NCBI RefSeq assembly: GCF_008704935.1
Contig: NZ_CP023692.1
Span: forward strand, 868,001-932,000
Length of the DNA stretch: 64,000 nucleotides
Direction of reading: 5' to 3'
DNA from: Streptomyces vinaceus
Lineage (GTDB): Bacteria; Actinomycetota; Actinomycetes; Streptomycetales; Streptomycetaceae
The translations under genes were made by a program, and so were the position numbers. The notes beneath the pieces were generated by a model. The model saw only the letters and a list, made by a program, of their open reading frames with translations. It did not search any database and had not been told where the DNA came from. Shown one piece after another: positions 16,353 to 25,422 of this stretch; positions within the stretch are counted from its first letter, which is position 1; the number at the start of each line of letters is the position of its first letter.

Positions 16353-17953
16353 GGCGCCGGCTCCCTTCGCATCGGCAGTCGTACGGTGAACTCGGCTCCC
16401 CCGCCCGGCCCTTCGGCGACCACCGCGCTCCCGCCGTGCCGGTGGGCCACCTGGCGGACCAGGGCGAGGCCGAGGCCGCGCCCTTCACCCTTGCCCGACC
16501 AGCCGCGCAGGAACACGTCGGCGGCGGCGCCCGTGGGCAGTCCGGGGCCGTTGTCGGCGACGCGGAGCACCAGTGCGTCCTTGTCGGGCCGTACGGTGAC
16601 CGCGATCCGGGCCCCGGGGACGCCGGTCAGGGCGTCGACGGCGTTGTCCAGGAGGTTGCCGAGGACGGTGACGAGGTCCCGGGCCGGGAGGTTCCCGGTA
16701 CCGGCGCCGACGGCGCGGCTGTCGGGGGTGACGACCAGCTCGACCCCGCGTTCGTGCGCCTGGGCGGCCTTGCCCAGCAGCAGCGCCACCAGGACGGGTT
16801 CCCCGACTCCGGTGACCACCTCGTCGGTGAGGGCCTGGGCCAGTTGGAGTTCGGCGGTGGCGAATTCCACCGCCTCGTCCGCGCGGCCGAGTTCGATGAG
16901 GGAGACCACGGTGTGCAGCCGGTTGGCGGCCTCGTGGGCCTGGGAGCGCAGGGCCTCGGTGAACCCGCGTTGCTGGTCCAGTTCGCCGGTGAGCGACTGG
17001 AGTTCGGTGTGGTCGCGGAGGGTGACCACGGTGCCGCGGCGGCCGCCGCCCGCGACGGGCGAGCTGTTGAGGACGAGCACCCGGTCCGCCGTCAGGTGCA
17101 CCTCGTCCACACGGGGCCGGTCGGCGAGCAGGGCTCCGGTGAGCGGGGCGGGCAGTCCGAGGTCGGCGGCGCCGGCGCCCCGGACGTCCCCGTGCAGGCC
17201 CAGCAGCTCGCGTCCGGCGTCGTTGATGAGGGTGATGCGGCGCTGGCCGTCGAGCATGAGCAGACCTTCGCGGACCCCGTGCAGGGCCGCTTGGTGGTAG
17301 TCGTACATGCGGCTGAGCTCGGCCGCGTTCATGCCGTGGGTGTGGCGGCGCAGGCGGGCGTTGACGACGTACGTGCCGGCCCCGCCGAGGGCGAGGGCGC
17401 CGGCCGCGACCCAGGCGAGGGCGGTGAGCTGCTCGGCGAGGCGCGCGCTGATCGCGCGGACGGTGATGCCGGCGCTGACCATGCCGGCGACCCGGCCGTC
17501 GTCCATGAGCGGGGTGACCACGCGGATGGAGGGGCCGAGGGTGCCGGTGTAGGTCTCGCTGAAGGTCTCGCCGCGCAGGGCGGGGGCGGTGTTCCCCAGG
17601 AAGGGCTCGCCGATGCGGTGGGGGTCGGGGTGGGTCCAGCGCCGGCCGTCCGGGGCCATGATCGTCACGAAGTCCACCCCGGAGTCCACGCGGACCCGCT
17701 CGGCGTAGGGCTGGAGGGCGGCCGAGGGGTCCCGGCCGGCGGCGGCCCCGCGTACGGCCTCGCGTACGGACGGGGAGTCGGCGACCGCCCGGGCCACGGC
17801 CCCCGCCTGGCGCCGGGCGGCTTCCTCGGCCTGCCCGCGGGCGGTGGCGTACGCGAAGACCGCGCAGCCGGCCACGACCACGGCGACCAGCAGCACCTGC
17901 ATGGCGAAGAGCTGGCCGGCGAGGCTGCGCGGCGGACGGGGGAAACGGAACAT
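16349..17953 (-). CDS. CitA/DcuS-type sensor histidine kinase
   Basis: 534 residues. A first membrane helix (about 12-32) and a second (about 180-200) flank a PASC-like extracytoplasmic domain of the citrate/C4-dicarboxylate sensor class (VRVDSGVDFVTIMAPDG, RIGEPFLGN). Then come a cytoplasmic PAS domain, the phosphorylatable His in SQAHEAANRLHTVVSL, and the HATPase motifs NLLDNAVDAL, VADNGPGLP and GRGLGLALV. Divergent from the carboxylate symporter gene at 18062, the usual arrangement for carboxylate-induced uptake. Confidence 0.92.
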   Translation of the reverse strand: MFRFPRPPRSLAGQLFAMQVLLVAVVVAGCAVFAYATARGQAEEAARRQAGAVARAVADSPSVREAVRGAAAGRDPSAALQPYAERVRVDSGVDFVTIMAPDGRRWTHPDPHRIGEPFLGNTAPALRGETFSETYTGTLGPSIRVVTPLMDDGRVAGMVSAGITVRAISARLAEQLTALAWVAAGALALGGAGTYVVNARLRRHTHGMNAAELSRMYDYHQAALHGVREGLLMLDGQRRITLINDAGRELLGLHGDVRGAGAADLGLPAPLTGALLADRPRVDEVHLTADRVLVLNSSPVAGGGRRGTVVTLRDHTELQSLTGELDQQRGFTEALRSQAHEAANRLHTVVSLIELGRADEAVEFATAELQLAQALTDEVVTGVGEPVLVALLLGKAAQAHERGVELVVTPDSRAVGAGTGNLPARDLVTVLGNLLDNAVDALTGVPGARIAVTVRPDKDALVLRVADNGPGLPTGAAADVFLRGWSGKGEGRGLGLALVRQVAHRHGGSAVVAEGPGGGAEFTVRLPMRREPAP

Positions 17954-18061
17954 GACGCTCAGTGTGCACCGGGCCGTGAACTCAATGAACGCAAGGGTGA
18001 CCGGGGTCACAGGCTCGGGCGATGGTCCTCCCGGGACGTATTCACCACCAGGAGGCGAGCC

Positions 18062-19420
18062 GTGGCCGGCAGACGCGACAAGACCCACTACCTGTACATC
18101 GCGGTGATCGCCGCGGTGCTCCTCGGCATCGCCGTCGGCTTCGCCGCACCCGGCACGGCCGTGGAGCTCAAGCCGCTGGGCACCGGCTTCGTGAACCTCA
18201 TCAAGATGATGATCTCGCCCGTGATCTTCTGCACGATCGTGCTGGGCATCGGGTCGGTGCGCAAGGCCGCCAAGGTCGGGGCCGTGGGCGGCCTCGCCCT
18301 CGGCTACTTCATGATCATGTCCACGGTGGCCCTGGCGATCGGGCTCCTCGTCGGGAACCTGCTGGAGCCCGGCTCCGGACTGCACCTGACCGAGGCCGTC
18401 AAGCACGCCGGCGAGGCCCAGGCCAAGGCGGGCGGGGCGCAGAGCACGCCCGAGTTCCTGCTCGGGATCATCCCGACCACCCTGGTCTCCGCCTTCACCG
18501 GCGGGCAGGTGCTCCAGACGCTGCTCGTGGCGCTGCTGTGCGGGTTCGCGCTCCAGGCGATGGGCACCGCGGGCGAGCCGCTGCTGCGCGGGATCGGACA
18601 CGTACAGAAGCTGGTCTTCCGGATCCTCGCCATGATCATGTGGGCGGCGCCGGTGGGCGCGTTCGGCGCGATGGCGGCGGTGGTCGGCGCGACGGGCATC
18701 GACGCGCTGAAGTCACTGGCCGTCATCATGATCGGCTTCTACACGACCTGCCTGCTGTTCGTGTTCGTGGTGCTCGGCGCCCTGCTGCGGGTGTGCACCG
18801 GGCTCAACGTGTTCTCGCTGCTGCGCTACCTGGGCCGCGAGTTCCTGCTGATCCTCTCCACCTCCTCCTCGGAGTCGGCGCTGCCCCGGCTGATCGCGAA
18901 GATGGAGCACCTGGGCGTCTCCAAGCCGGTGGTCGGCATCACGGTACCGACGGGCTACTCGTTCAACCTGGACGGGACCGCGATCTACCTGACGATGTCC
19001 TCGCTGTTCATCGCGGAGGCCATGGGCAAGCCGCTGGCCATCGGCGAGCAGATCTCGCTGCTGCTGTTCATGATCATCGCTTCGAAGGGTGCGGCGGGCG
19101 TGACCGGCGCCGGGCTCGCGACCCTGGCGGGCGGGCTCCAGTCGCACCGGCCGGAACTCGTCGACGGCGTCGGGCTGATCGTGGGCATCGACCGGTTCAT
19201 GAGCGAGGCCCGGGCGCTGACGAACTTCGCGGGCAACGCGGTGGCGACGGTGCTCATCGGCACCTGGACCAAGGAGTTCGACCGCGAGCGCGCCACCGAA
19301 GTCCTCGCGGGGCGCCTGGAGTTCGACGAGACCACGCTGATCGACGACGGCCACGGCACGGATCTTCCCACCGTGCCCGCCCCCTCGCCGGCCGGCGCCA
19401 AGGACGGCGTACCGGTCTGA
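18062..19420 (+). CDS. dctA: DctA/GltP-type dicarboxylate:cation symporter
   Basis: Membrane carrier for C4-dicarboxylates or acidic amino acids, 452 residues. Family motifs: reentrant loop TSSSESALPRLIAKM, the following VPTGYSFNLDGTAIY and the late GIDRFMSEARALTNFAGNAV. GTG start with AGGAGG 6 nt upstream. A longer frame to the left lies over the kinase and is not coding. The divergent CitAB-type two-component system probably controls it. The C terminus has a Pro/Ala-rich tail. Confidence 0.93.
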   Translation: MAGRRDKTHYLYIAVIAAVLLGIAVGFAAPGTAVELKPLGTGFVNLIKMMISPVIFCTIVLGIGSVRKAAKVGAVGGLALGYFMIMSTVALAIGLLVGNLLEPGSGLHLTEAVKHAGEAQAKAGGAQSTPEFLLGIIPTTLVSAFTGGQVLQTLLVALLCGFALQAMGTAGEPLLRGIGHVQKLVFRILAMIMWAAPVGAFGAMAAVVGATGIDALKSLAVIMIGFYTTCLLFVFVVLGALLRVCTGLNVFSLLRYLGREFLLILSTSSSESALPRLIAKMEHLGVSKPVVGITVPTGYSFNLDGTAIYLTMSSLFIAEAMGKPLAIGEQISLLLFMIIASKGAAGVTGAGLATLAGGLQSHRPELVDGVGLIVGIDRFMSEARALTNFAGNAVATVLIGTWTKEFDRERATEVLAGRLEFDETTLIDDGHGTDLPTVPAPSPAGAKDGVPV

Positions 19421-19436
19421 CCGGAGCGCCCGTCAC

Positions 19437-19485
19437 GGGCCGGCCGGGCCGGGCTCGCCCCCACGGTGCCCGGGCCGGCCGGCCC
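19437..19485 (+). terminator. Terminator hairpin after dctA
   Basis: GGGCCGGCCGG (19437-19447) pairs perfectly with 19475-19485 around a 27-nt loop that can form further pairs. It starts 17 nt after the dctA stop. Confidence 0.6.
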
Positions 19486-19620
19486 GCACACCGCCTTCAC
19501 GCGGCCCCCACACGGCCCTGTGGTCGATTTTCGGCCACGGGGCCGTTAAGTGTCGTGCGGTAAAAGGTACTTCCATAGCGGGGCACGCGTCTGACATCTT
19601 GCGTCCACCACTCGTTTCGT

Positions 19621-19656
19621 ACGGCCCGGTAGGTGTCATGAGCACCTCCGGGCCGT
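19621..19656 (+). promoter_or_regulatory. 5'-leader hairpin ahead of the S8 protease ribosome site
   Basis: ACGGCCCGG and AGGTG (19621-19635, one bulged T) pair with CACCT and CCGGGCCGT (19643-19656) around a 7-nt loop. The 14-bp stem ends 4 nt before the GGAGG ribosome site at 19661-19665. In an RNA this would place a strong structure directly against the translation start, consistent with leader control or message protection. Confidence 0.6.
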
Positions 19657-19670
19657 CTTCGGAGGACGCA

Positions 19671-21485
19671 TTGATACCCCACATATCCAGCCGACCTCGA
19701 CGTACGCTCGTGCTCGCCGCCACGCTCGGCGCGGCTCTCGCCTTCGGGGCCCCGGCGGCGCTCGCCGGCACCGCCCCCGTCTCCCCCTCCGGCCAGGTCC
19801 TCCCGGCCGCCCCCGCCAAGGCAGCGGGCCAGGCCGCCGCGGCGCCGACCTCCCAGAGTGCGACCTGGGTTGCCGGCACCCGCGCCTACCTCGTGATCAC
19901 CGCCCCCGGTGACAGCTCGGCGGTGCGCTCCGCCATCGCCGCCAACGGCGGCACCGTCTTCTCCAACTTCGACTCCATCGGCGTGATCGTCGCCCACTCC
20001 GCCTCGGCCGGCTTCGCCGCGACGATGCGCGGGGTCAGCGGGGTCCAGCAGGTCGGGGCCACCCGCACCTCGGACGTCCCGGCCGACGCCTACAACCCGG
20101 CGCTGCCCGCCAACCCGGCCCAGTCGACGACCCCGGCCGGCGAGCCCGTCCGCGCCGACATGAGCCAGATCAAGGCCGACCAGGCCTGGGCCGTCACCAC
20201 CGGCTCGCCCTCCGTCAAGGTCGGCATCCTGGACACCGGTGTGGACGACCAGCACCAGGATCTGGCACCCAACTTCAACGCGGCCGACTCCGTCTCCTGC
20301 GCGTACGGCAAGCCGGACACCCGTGCGGGCGCCTGGCGCGACGTGGACAGCCACGGCACGCACGTCGCGGGCACCATCGCGGCCGCCAAGAACGGCAAGG
20401 GCGTCGTCGGCGTGGCCCCCGGCGTGAAGATCTCCGCGGTCCGCGTCGCCGAACCGGGCAACTCGTTCTTCTTCGCCGAGAACACCATCTGCGGCTTCGT
20501 GTGGGCCGGTGACCACGGCTTCAAGGTCACCAACAACAGCTACTACACGGACCCGTGGCAGTTCAACTGCCCGGACAACATCGACCAGGCCGCCATCATC
20601 GAGGGCGTCAAGCGCGCCCAGGAGTACGCCGAGGGCAAGGGCTCCCTCCAGGTCGCCGCGGCGGGCAACGAGAACTACGACCTCGCCCACAAGACGACCG
20701 ACTCGGCGAGCCCGAACGACTCGACGCCGGTCACCCGCACCATCACCAACGCCTGCCTCGACATCCCGACCGAGCTCCCGGGCGTGGTCACGGTCGCGGC
20801 GAACGGCACGGGCACCACGAAGGCCTCGTTCTCGAACTTCGGCTCGGGCGTCATCGACGTGGCGGCCCCGGGCAGCGACGTCTACTCCACCGTCCCGGGC
20901 GGCAAGTACGGCACCAAGAGCGGCACGTCGATGGCCACCCCGCACGTGGTCGGCGTCGCGGCGCTGCTCGCCAGCACCAACCCGGGCATCACCCCGGCGC
21001 AGCTGCGGGACAAGCTGGCCACCCAGGCCAACGACATCGCCTGCCCCTCGGACAGCCGCTGCACCGGCACCGCGGCCAACAACTCGTTCTTCGGCGAGGG
21101 CCAGGTCGACGCGCTGAAGGCGGTGGGGTCCACCCCGCCGCCCGGCAAGTACTTCGAGAACCTCGGCGACTTCGCGATCAACGACAACGCGACCGTGGAG
21201 AGCCCGATCACCGTCAGCGGGGTGACCGGCAACGCTCCGGCCACCCTCAAGGTGGGCGTGGACATCAAGCACACCTACATCGGTGACCTCAAGGTCGACC
21301 TGGTGGCCCCGGACGGCACCGTCTACACCCTGAGCAACCGGGCCGGCGGCGGTACGGACAACATCGTCCAGACCTTCACCGTCAACGCCTCCTCCGAGGT
21401 GGCGAACGGCCTCTGGAAGCTGCGCGTGAACGACAACGCCAGCGCGGACACCGGCAAGATCGACGCCTGGAACCTCACGTTCTAG
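19671..21485 (+). CDS. Secreted subtilisin-type (S8) protease with C-terminal P-domain
   Basis: Extracellular serine protease, 604 residues from a TTG start chosen because GGAGG lies 5 nt upstream and a signal peptide (cleavage near ALAGTAP) follows at once. An I9-like propeptide (about 70-140) is followed by the peptidase S8 domain with catalytic Asp188 (ILDTGVDD), His228 (SHGTHVAGT) and Ser420 (GTSMATPH). The last 110 residues form a proprotein-convertase-type P-domain (IGDLKVDLVAPDGTVYTL). Monocistronic, with a strong leader hairpin before and a terminator after. Confidence 0.94.
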   Translation: MIPHISSRPRRTLVLAATLGAALAFGAPAALAGTAPVSPSGQVLPAAPAKAAGQAAAAPTSQSATWVAGTRAYLVITAPGDSSAVRSAIAANGGTVFSNFDSIGVIVAHSASAGFAATMRGVSGVQQVGATRTSDVPADAYNPALPANPAQSTTPAGEPVRADMSQIKADQAWAVTTGSPSVKVGILDTGVDDQHQDLAPNFNAADSVSCAYGKPDTRAGAWRDVDSHGTHVAGTIAAAKNGKGVVGVAPGVKISAVRVAEPGNSFFFAENTICGFVWAGDHGFKVTNNSYYTDPWQFNCPDNIDQAAIIEGVKRAQEYAEGKGSLQVAAAGNENYDLAHKTTDSASPNDSTPVTRTITNACLDIPTELPGVVTVAANGTGTTKASFSNFGSGVIDVAAPGSDVYSTVPGGKYGTKSGTSMATPHVVGVAALLASTNPGITPAQLRDKLATQANDIACPSDSRCTGTAANNSFFGEGQVDALKAVGSTPPPGKYFENLGDFAINDNATVESPITVSGVTGNAPATLKVGVDIKHTYIGDLKVDLVAPDGTVYTLSNRAGGGTDNIVQTFTVNASSEVANGLWKLRVNDNASADTGKIDAWNLTF

Positions 21486-21507
21486 CAGGTTCGCAGAGCG
21501 CGTACGG

Positions 21508-21544
21508 GGCCACCGGGGAGCAGGGCGACCGCTCCCCGGTGGCC
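21508..21544. terminator. Bidirectional terminator between protease and FhuF-like gene
   Basis: Perfect 14-bp inverted repeat GGCCACCGGGGAGC (21508-21521) with 21531-21544, 9-nt loop, between two convergent genes. Confidence 0.8.
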
Positions 21545-21561
21545 TCCTGCGTGCCGTCGGG

Positions 21562-22236
21562 CTACCTGGTGCGCAGTACGCAGTCCCCGCAGAGGCCGCC
21601 GCCCGGAACCTGGTAGTAGAGGCAGCAGCTGCGGCGTACGAAGGCCACCCCGAGCCCCTCTTCGTGGAGGAAGGTGCCGGTGCCGCCGAGCGCTCCCCCC
21701 TCGGCCAGGAGGGAGGCGGCCAGGGCCACCGCCGGGCCGCCCGGGACCCGGTCGAGCAGCACCCGTACCGCGCCGACCAGCCCCGACGCGGCGTTGCCGC
21801 GCAGCACCTTGGGCGAGACCCCGTACCGCTCGCGCAGCCGTGCGTCCAGGTCCGCGAGGTTGCCGAGCACCGTCTCCCCGAGCGCCTCGGCGGGCCGGTC
21901 GCCCCGGCCGGGCTCGGGCAGCCACAGCTCCAGCGATCCCGCCGCGGGCAGGCGCCACCACACGCGGTCGGCGCCCAGGTCCGGCACCCGCCCGCCCAGC
22001 GCGGCGCAGCCGAGTCCGACCGACCACAGGCGCGAGGCGATCCCGAACTGCGCGGTCGAGGCCGCGACGCGCCCCGGCCCGCTGCCGAGCCGCCGTCCGA
22101 CCTCGGCCACGTACGGCTCCAGCCCGGGTCCGTACAGCTCGCTCAGCAGGCGGAAGCCCTCCCCGGGAGGTTCCTTCCCGTACGGGACGGTGAAGAACGG
22201 CCCGACGGCGGCGAGCCGGCGCAGTACCAAGTCCAT
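21562..22236 (-). CDS. FhuF-like [2Fe-2S] protein (putative ferric-siderophore reductase)
   Basis: 224 residues. The C terminus carries the FhuF-type cysteine cluster SCCLYYQVPGGGLCGDC, that is Cys-Cys, ten residues and Cys-x2-Cys, which in the family binds a [2Fe-2S] cluster used to reduce siderophore-bound iron. The N-terminal part is the usual weakly conserved helical region. Single gene, convergent with the protease. No siderophore genes are adjacent, so the substrate is unknown. Confidence 0.8.
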   Translation of the reverse strand: MDLVLRRLAAVGPFFTVPYGKEPPGEGFRLLSELYGPGLEPYVAEVGRRLGSGPGRVAASTAQFGIASRLWSVGLGCAALGGRVPDLGADRVWWRLPAAGSLELWLPEPGRGDRPAEALGETVLGNLADLDARLRERYGVSPKVLRGNAASGLVGAVRVLLDRVPGGPAVALAASLLAEGGALGGTGTFLHEEGLGVAFVRRSCCLYYQVPGGGLCGDCVLRTR

Positions 22237-22268
22237 GTGCGGATGATCTCAGGTGGTCCGGAGAGCTT

Positions 22269-22721
22269 TCAGGCCGCGGCGCCGGCGCGGATCACGGCGA
22301 GGGTGCGGGCGGCCGTCTCGGCCATGGCCGTACGCATCGCCGCGAGCCGGGACGCACCGAACTCGCGTTCGAACTCGCCGCTGAACGTCAGGACCAGGGC
22401 GCCGGTCGCGTCCTCGTCGATGACGTTGTCGATCGTCCACACCTCCCTTTCGTCCGCCCGGCGGAAGCTCACGCGGTGGCCGATGTCGAAGACCACCACC
22501 TCGCGGAAGCGGTCTCCGGCCCGGGCTATCTCGCGCACCAGGCCCTGCGGGCCCTCCGAGACGACCGTGCACTCGGTGATCGCCGGTACGTAGGGGCGCG
22601 GGTCGGCGGCCTTGGCCACCAGGCCCGTCCACAGGTCGTCGCGGCTGAGCTGGACCTGGTCCTCGGCCACGGGGTCGTTCACGGGCAGGGTGTACTCGAT
22701 GCGGGTGACGGTCGCGGTCAT
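22269..22721 (-). CDS. SRPBCC-family protein (AtaL-like)
   Basis: 150 residues, START/Bet v1-like fold of the DUF1857/AtaL type: begins TRIEYTLPVNDP, followed by the helical grip region LSRDDLWTGLVAKAADPRP and strands with REVVVFDIGHRVSF. GGGGAG precedes the ATG by about 7 nt. No ligand or reaction can be inferred. It follows the SIS isomerase gene after 95 bp on the same strand and may be co-transcribed with it. Confidence 0.7.
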   Translation of the reverse strand: MTATVTRIEYTLPVNDPVAEDQVQLSRDDLWTGLVAKAADPRPYVPAITECTVVSEGPQGLVREIARAGDRFREVVVFDIGHRVSFRRADEREVWTIDNVIDEDATGALVLTFSGEFEREFGASRLAAMRTAMAETAARTLAVIRAGAAA

Positions 22722-22816
22722 GCCGGGCTCCCCTGGATTTCGATCTTGTGACGGGGCAACCAGCGTCGCAGACCGGGCATTCCCCGCAGCACCCCTGAGT
22801 TCCGACCGTGGCGAAA

Positions 22817-23896
22817 TCAGGGGCTCGGGGCCCTTGCCGCGTCGCTCGCCGACGCGTAGGCGGCCAGCGAGAGACCGGCCCGGCCGAGGCCGCCCAGTTT
22901 GGTGTCGTCGTGCGCGAAGACGGACGACCCGGTCGGCACGCCGCGCTCGGCGCCGAGCTGCGCGGCCAGTTCCTGGAGCGCCACCGCCTCCAGCACCGCC
23001 CGGACGGCGTCCGGGACCTCCGGGAGGCGGATCACTAACAGGCTGTCCGAGGGCTGCGCCGGGGTCGTGGTCAGGAGCAGCGTGAGGTGCCCGGCGGCCG
23101 CCAGCGAGCGGGCCAGCTCGATCTCGCGGCCGTCGCCGAGGACGAGGTGCAGGGTGTTGCCCGCCGACTCCATCGCCCCGTGCAGGTAGTTGCGGGTCGC
23201 GCAGGCTGCCGCGGGCATCCGGGCCACCTCGCGCAGCAGCAGCGCGCCCTCCTCGGCCGAGGCCCGCGAGGCGCCGGCCGCCACCGCGTCGGCGGCGGCG
23301 CAGCGGGCTCCGCGCCCACGCAGGCCCGCGACCACCTCGGCGGCGTGCCGGTGGACCGCGGTGGCCTGCTCGGCGATGTCGCCCCAGGGGTCCCGATCGC
23401 GGCCCGCGACGGCCCCGGCGACCAGGTCGAGGGCGACGACCGTCCCGGTGTAGCCGACGGTCGAGGCGTGCGAGTCGGGCTCGCCGCCGAGGTCCACGGT
23501 CAGGTCGGCGAGTGCGCCGAGCGGCGAGGCCACGACGTTGAGCACCGCGGTCCTGGTGAGGCCGGGGGCCGCGCGGCGGAAGGCGGCGATGGTCTCGCAG
23601 CTGCGGCCGCCCTGGGAGACGGCGATCAGGCAGTCGGTGTCGAAGCCGGCGGTGCCGGCCTCGATCTCGCTGGACAGCACGCGCTGGGCGACGACCCCGG
23701 CCGTGCGCAGCTGCTGCACGGGGACGGCGAGGGCGGCGTACGAGGCCCCGATGCCGGTGAACAGGGGGCGCCGGGCGGTGCGCAGGGCGGCGCAGTCCGG
23801 GGAGGCGAGCCGGGAGCGGACGCGGTCGGCGATCCGGGCGAGGGCGGCGCCCTGGCCGGCCTGGCCTTCGAGGAAGGTGATGCGGGGTGCGGACAT
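22817..23896 (-). CDS. SIS-domain sugar isomerase-like protein with a TTA codon
   Basis: 359 residues containing two SIS (sugar phosphate isomerase) folds, related to the isomerase half of GlmS and to AgaS/FrlB deglycases. The first has GIGASYAA and SQGGRSCETIAAF, the second MPAAACATRNYLHGAMES. No glutaminase domain is present, so it is likely a phosphosugar deaminase, isomerase or deglycase. Codon 287 (23036-23038 on the minus strand) is TTA, read only by the bldA tRNA in Streptomyces, so translation should be linked to development. Confidence 0.8.
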   Translation of the reverse strand: MSAPRITFLEGQAGQGAALARIADRVRSRLASPDCAALRTARRPLFTGIGASYAALAVPVQQLRTAGVVAQRVLSSEIEAGTAGFDTDCLIAVSQGGRSCETIAAFRRAAPGLTRTAVLNVVASPLGALADLTVDLGGEPDSHASTVGYTGTVVALDLVAGAVAGRDRDPWGDIAEQATAVHRHAAEVVAGLRGRGARCAAADAVAAGASRASAEEGALLLREVARMPAAACATRNYLHGAMESAGNTLHLVLGDGREIELARSLAAAGHLTLLLTTTPAQPSDSLLVIRLPEVPDAVRAVLEAVALQELAAQLGAERGVPTGSSVFAHDDTKLGGLGRAGLSLAAYASASDAARAPSP

Positions 23897-24650
23897 GGTC
23901 GGGGTCTCTCGGCTTTCCGTGAGCGGTGTGAAGATCCGCGCGGGAAGGGCGCGTTGGAGGGACGGTAGGGGGCGCGGGGCGGGATCGGGGGCCGACCCGC
24001 GCATCCTCCTGGTGTTCGCGGACCGGGGCCGCCGGGACGAACGTCACGATGGCCCGGCGGAAGGGCACGTGGGAGTGCGCGGCGAAGGCGGCGGCGGTCG
24101 GGATGAGCGGCCGGGGGCTGCTCGCGATGCCGAGGTTGACGGCGCCGTCGACCACGCCGCGGGAGAGGCCGGAGGGGACCCCGGAGCCACTGCCGCCGCC
24201 GACGGGGGGAGACGGCGCTGGACACATCACCGACGGCCACCTGTTCGATGCCCCCCGTGGTCGTGGCGGAGCCCGGGAAACAGCCGTCGGTACGGAGCTG
24301 GGGGCCGTCCCGGCACACGCGTGGGTTTCCTCACATCGATGCAGGTCAGATGGTGTCTGTACGCCGATCGGAGGGCGTCGGGGCGGCCGTCCGGGGGGCC
24401 TGTGCGGCGCGCCGGAAGGGATGTCCGCGGATCAGGATTACGGACGCTCCGGAGCGGGGACCAAAGTCATCGAAAAACATGGCCGCGGCGTTGCCAATTT
24501 GGGGGTTCATGAGAGCACATTTAGGGGCTACATTGAGCCACTCGCGTTCACCTGACAGCCCGTTGCCTTTCACCCGTGTTTTGCGCGGGGGGTGACGTCA
24601 GGGACGCACACTGTGCAACCACCCCACCGCCCAGAAGGACCGAAGGCTCC
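23897..24650. other. 754-bp intergenic region
   Basis: No convincing gene. The left part is GC-rich, with open frames of low-complexity composition and no family resemblance. The right 150 bp (about 24440-24600) is markedly AT-richer (CATCGAAAAACATGG, GCCAATTTGGGGG, GCACATTTAGGGG) and probably holds the promoter of the GNAT gene. A 28-codon reading frame (24509-24595) with a TTA codon lies there, but its codon use is unlike that of real genes here. I see no strong hairpin or palindrome. Confidence 0.5.
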
Positions 24651-25337
24651 GTGCCCGTACCCGTACTCCTCGCCGGCCGCAGCGTGCGGCTCGAGCCCCT
24701 CGCCCCCCGCCACACCGAGGCCTTGGCCGTGGCCGGGGCCGAGGATCGTACGACTTACGCCTTCACCCCCGTACCCCATGGGGTGCAGGCGTCCCACGAG
24801 TACATCGACCGCGCCCTCGCAGATCAGGCGGCGGGTCGATCGCTCCCCTTCGCGGTGGTCAGAGCCACCGACGGCCGGGTCGTCGGTTCGACCCGGTTCC
24901 TGGACCTCGACTACTGGCAGGGACCACTGGTGTGGCCCGCCGTGCCGGGCGTCCCGTTCGGTGATCCGGCGACCGCGGTCCCCGATGCCGCCGAGATCGG
25001 CAATACCTGGCTGTCCCCGGGCGCCCAGGGGACGGGCATCAACACGGAGGCGAAGCTGCTCATGCTCCGCCATGCCTTCGAGACCTGGGGCGTGCGCCGC
25101 ATCTCGCTGCGCGCCGACGCCCGCAACGTGCGCTCGCGGGCCGCGATGGAGCGGCTCGGGTTCACCTGCGAGGGGGTCCGCCGGGCCCATTCGCGGGGGC
25201 TCGACGGCGCCGTGCGCAGTACCGCCTTCTACTCGATCCTCGACGAGGAGTGGCCGGCCGTACGGTCGATCATTGAGCTGAAGCTGTCGGCGGGCGCCCA
25301 GCGCAAGCGGCGCCGCAAGACCCTGGTCCCGGCGTAA
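24651..25337 (+). CDS. GNAT N-acetyltransferase (RimJ/RimL type)
   Basis: Acetyl-CoA-dependent acetyltransferase, 228 residues. GTG start preceded by AGAAGGACCGAAGG. RimL-type features: LEPLAPRHTEAL at the N terminus, VVGSTRFLDLDYW, the acetyl-CoA loop region WLSPGAQGTGINTEAKLLM and the late ISLRADARNVRSRAAMERLG. The extra segment AAEIGNTWL is typical of the branch that modifies amino-group substrates of unknown identity. The C terminus is basic (KRRRKT). Convergent with the beta-propeller gene. Confidence 0.87.
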   Translation: MPVPVLLAGRSVRLEPLAPRHTEALAVAGAEDRTTYAFTPVPHGVQASHEYIDRALADQAAGRSLPFAVVRATDGRVVGSTRFLDLDYWQGPLVWPAVPGVPFGDPATAVPDAAEIGNTWLSPGAQGTGINTEAKLLMLRHAFETWGVRRISLRADARNVRSRAAMERLGFTCEGVRRAHSRGLDGAVRSTAFYSILDEEWPAVRSIIELKLSAGAQRKRRRKTLVPA

Positions 25338-25366
25338 CGGTCCTGCATTCGGCGTAGCGGTCCCGA

Positions 25367-25422
25367 CGGCCCTCGCCCCGCCCTCCCCCGGCGTCAGCCG
25401 AGGAAGGCCGGGGCGAGGGCCG
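25367..25422. terminator. Terminator hairpin overlapping the propeller gene 3' end
   Basis: CGGCCCTCGCCCCG (25367-25380) pairs perfectly with 25409-25422 around a 28-nt loop that contains the propeller stop codon. It separates the convergent GNAT gene and the phosphoesterase-MFS-propeller operon. Confidence 0.65.

Noticed and set aside
16349..18601. N-terminal extension of the CitA-type kinase to 750 residues
   Set aside because: The extension runs antisense through the dctA gene and its promoter. The ATG at 17953 begins directly with a membrane helix.
24509..24595. 28-codon frame with a TTA codon ahead of the GNAT gene, a possible bldA-dependent leader peptide
   Set aside because: Its codon use (AGA, TTA, several TTG, TCA, GTT) does not fit genes of this genome, and the ribosome site is poor. 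More likely AT-rich promoter DNA.
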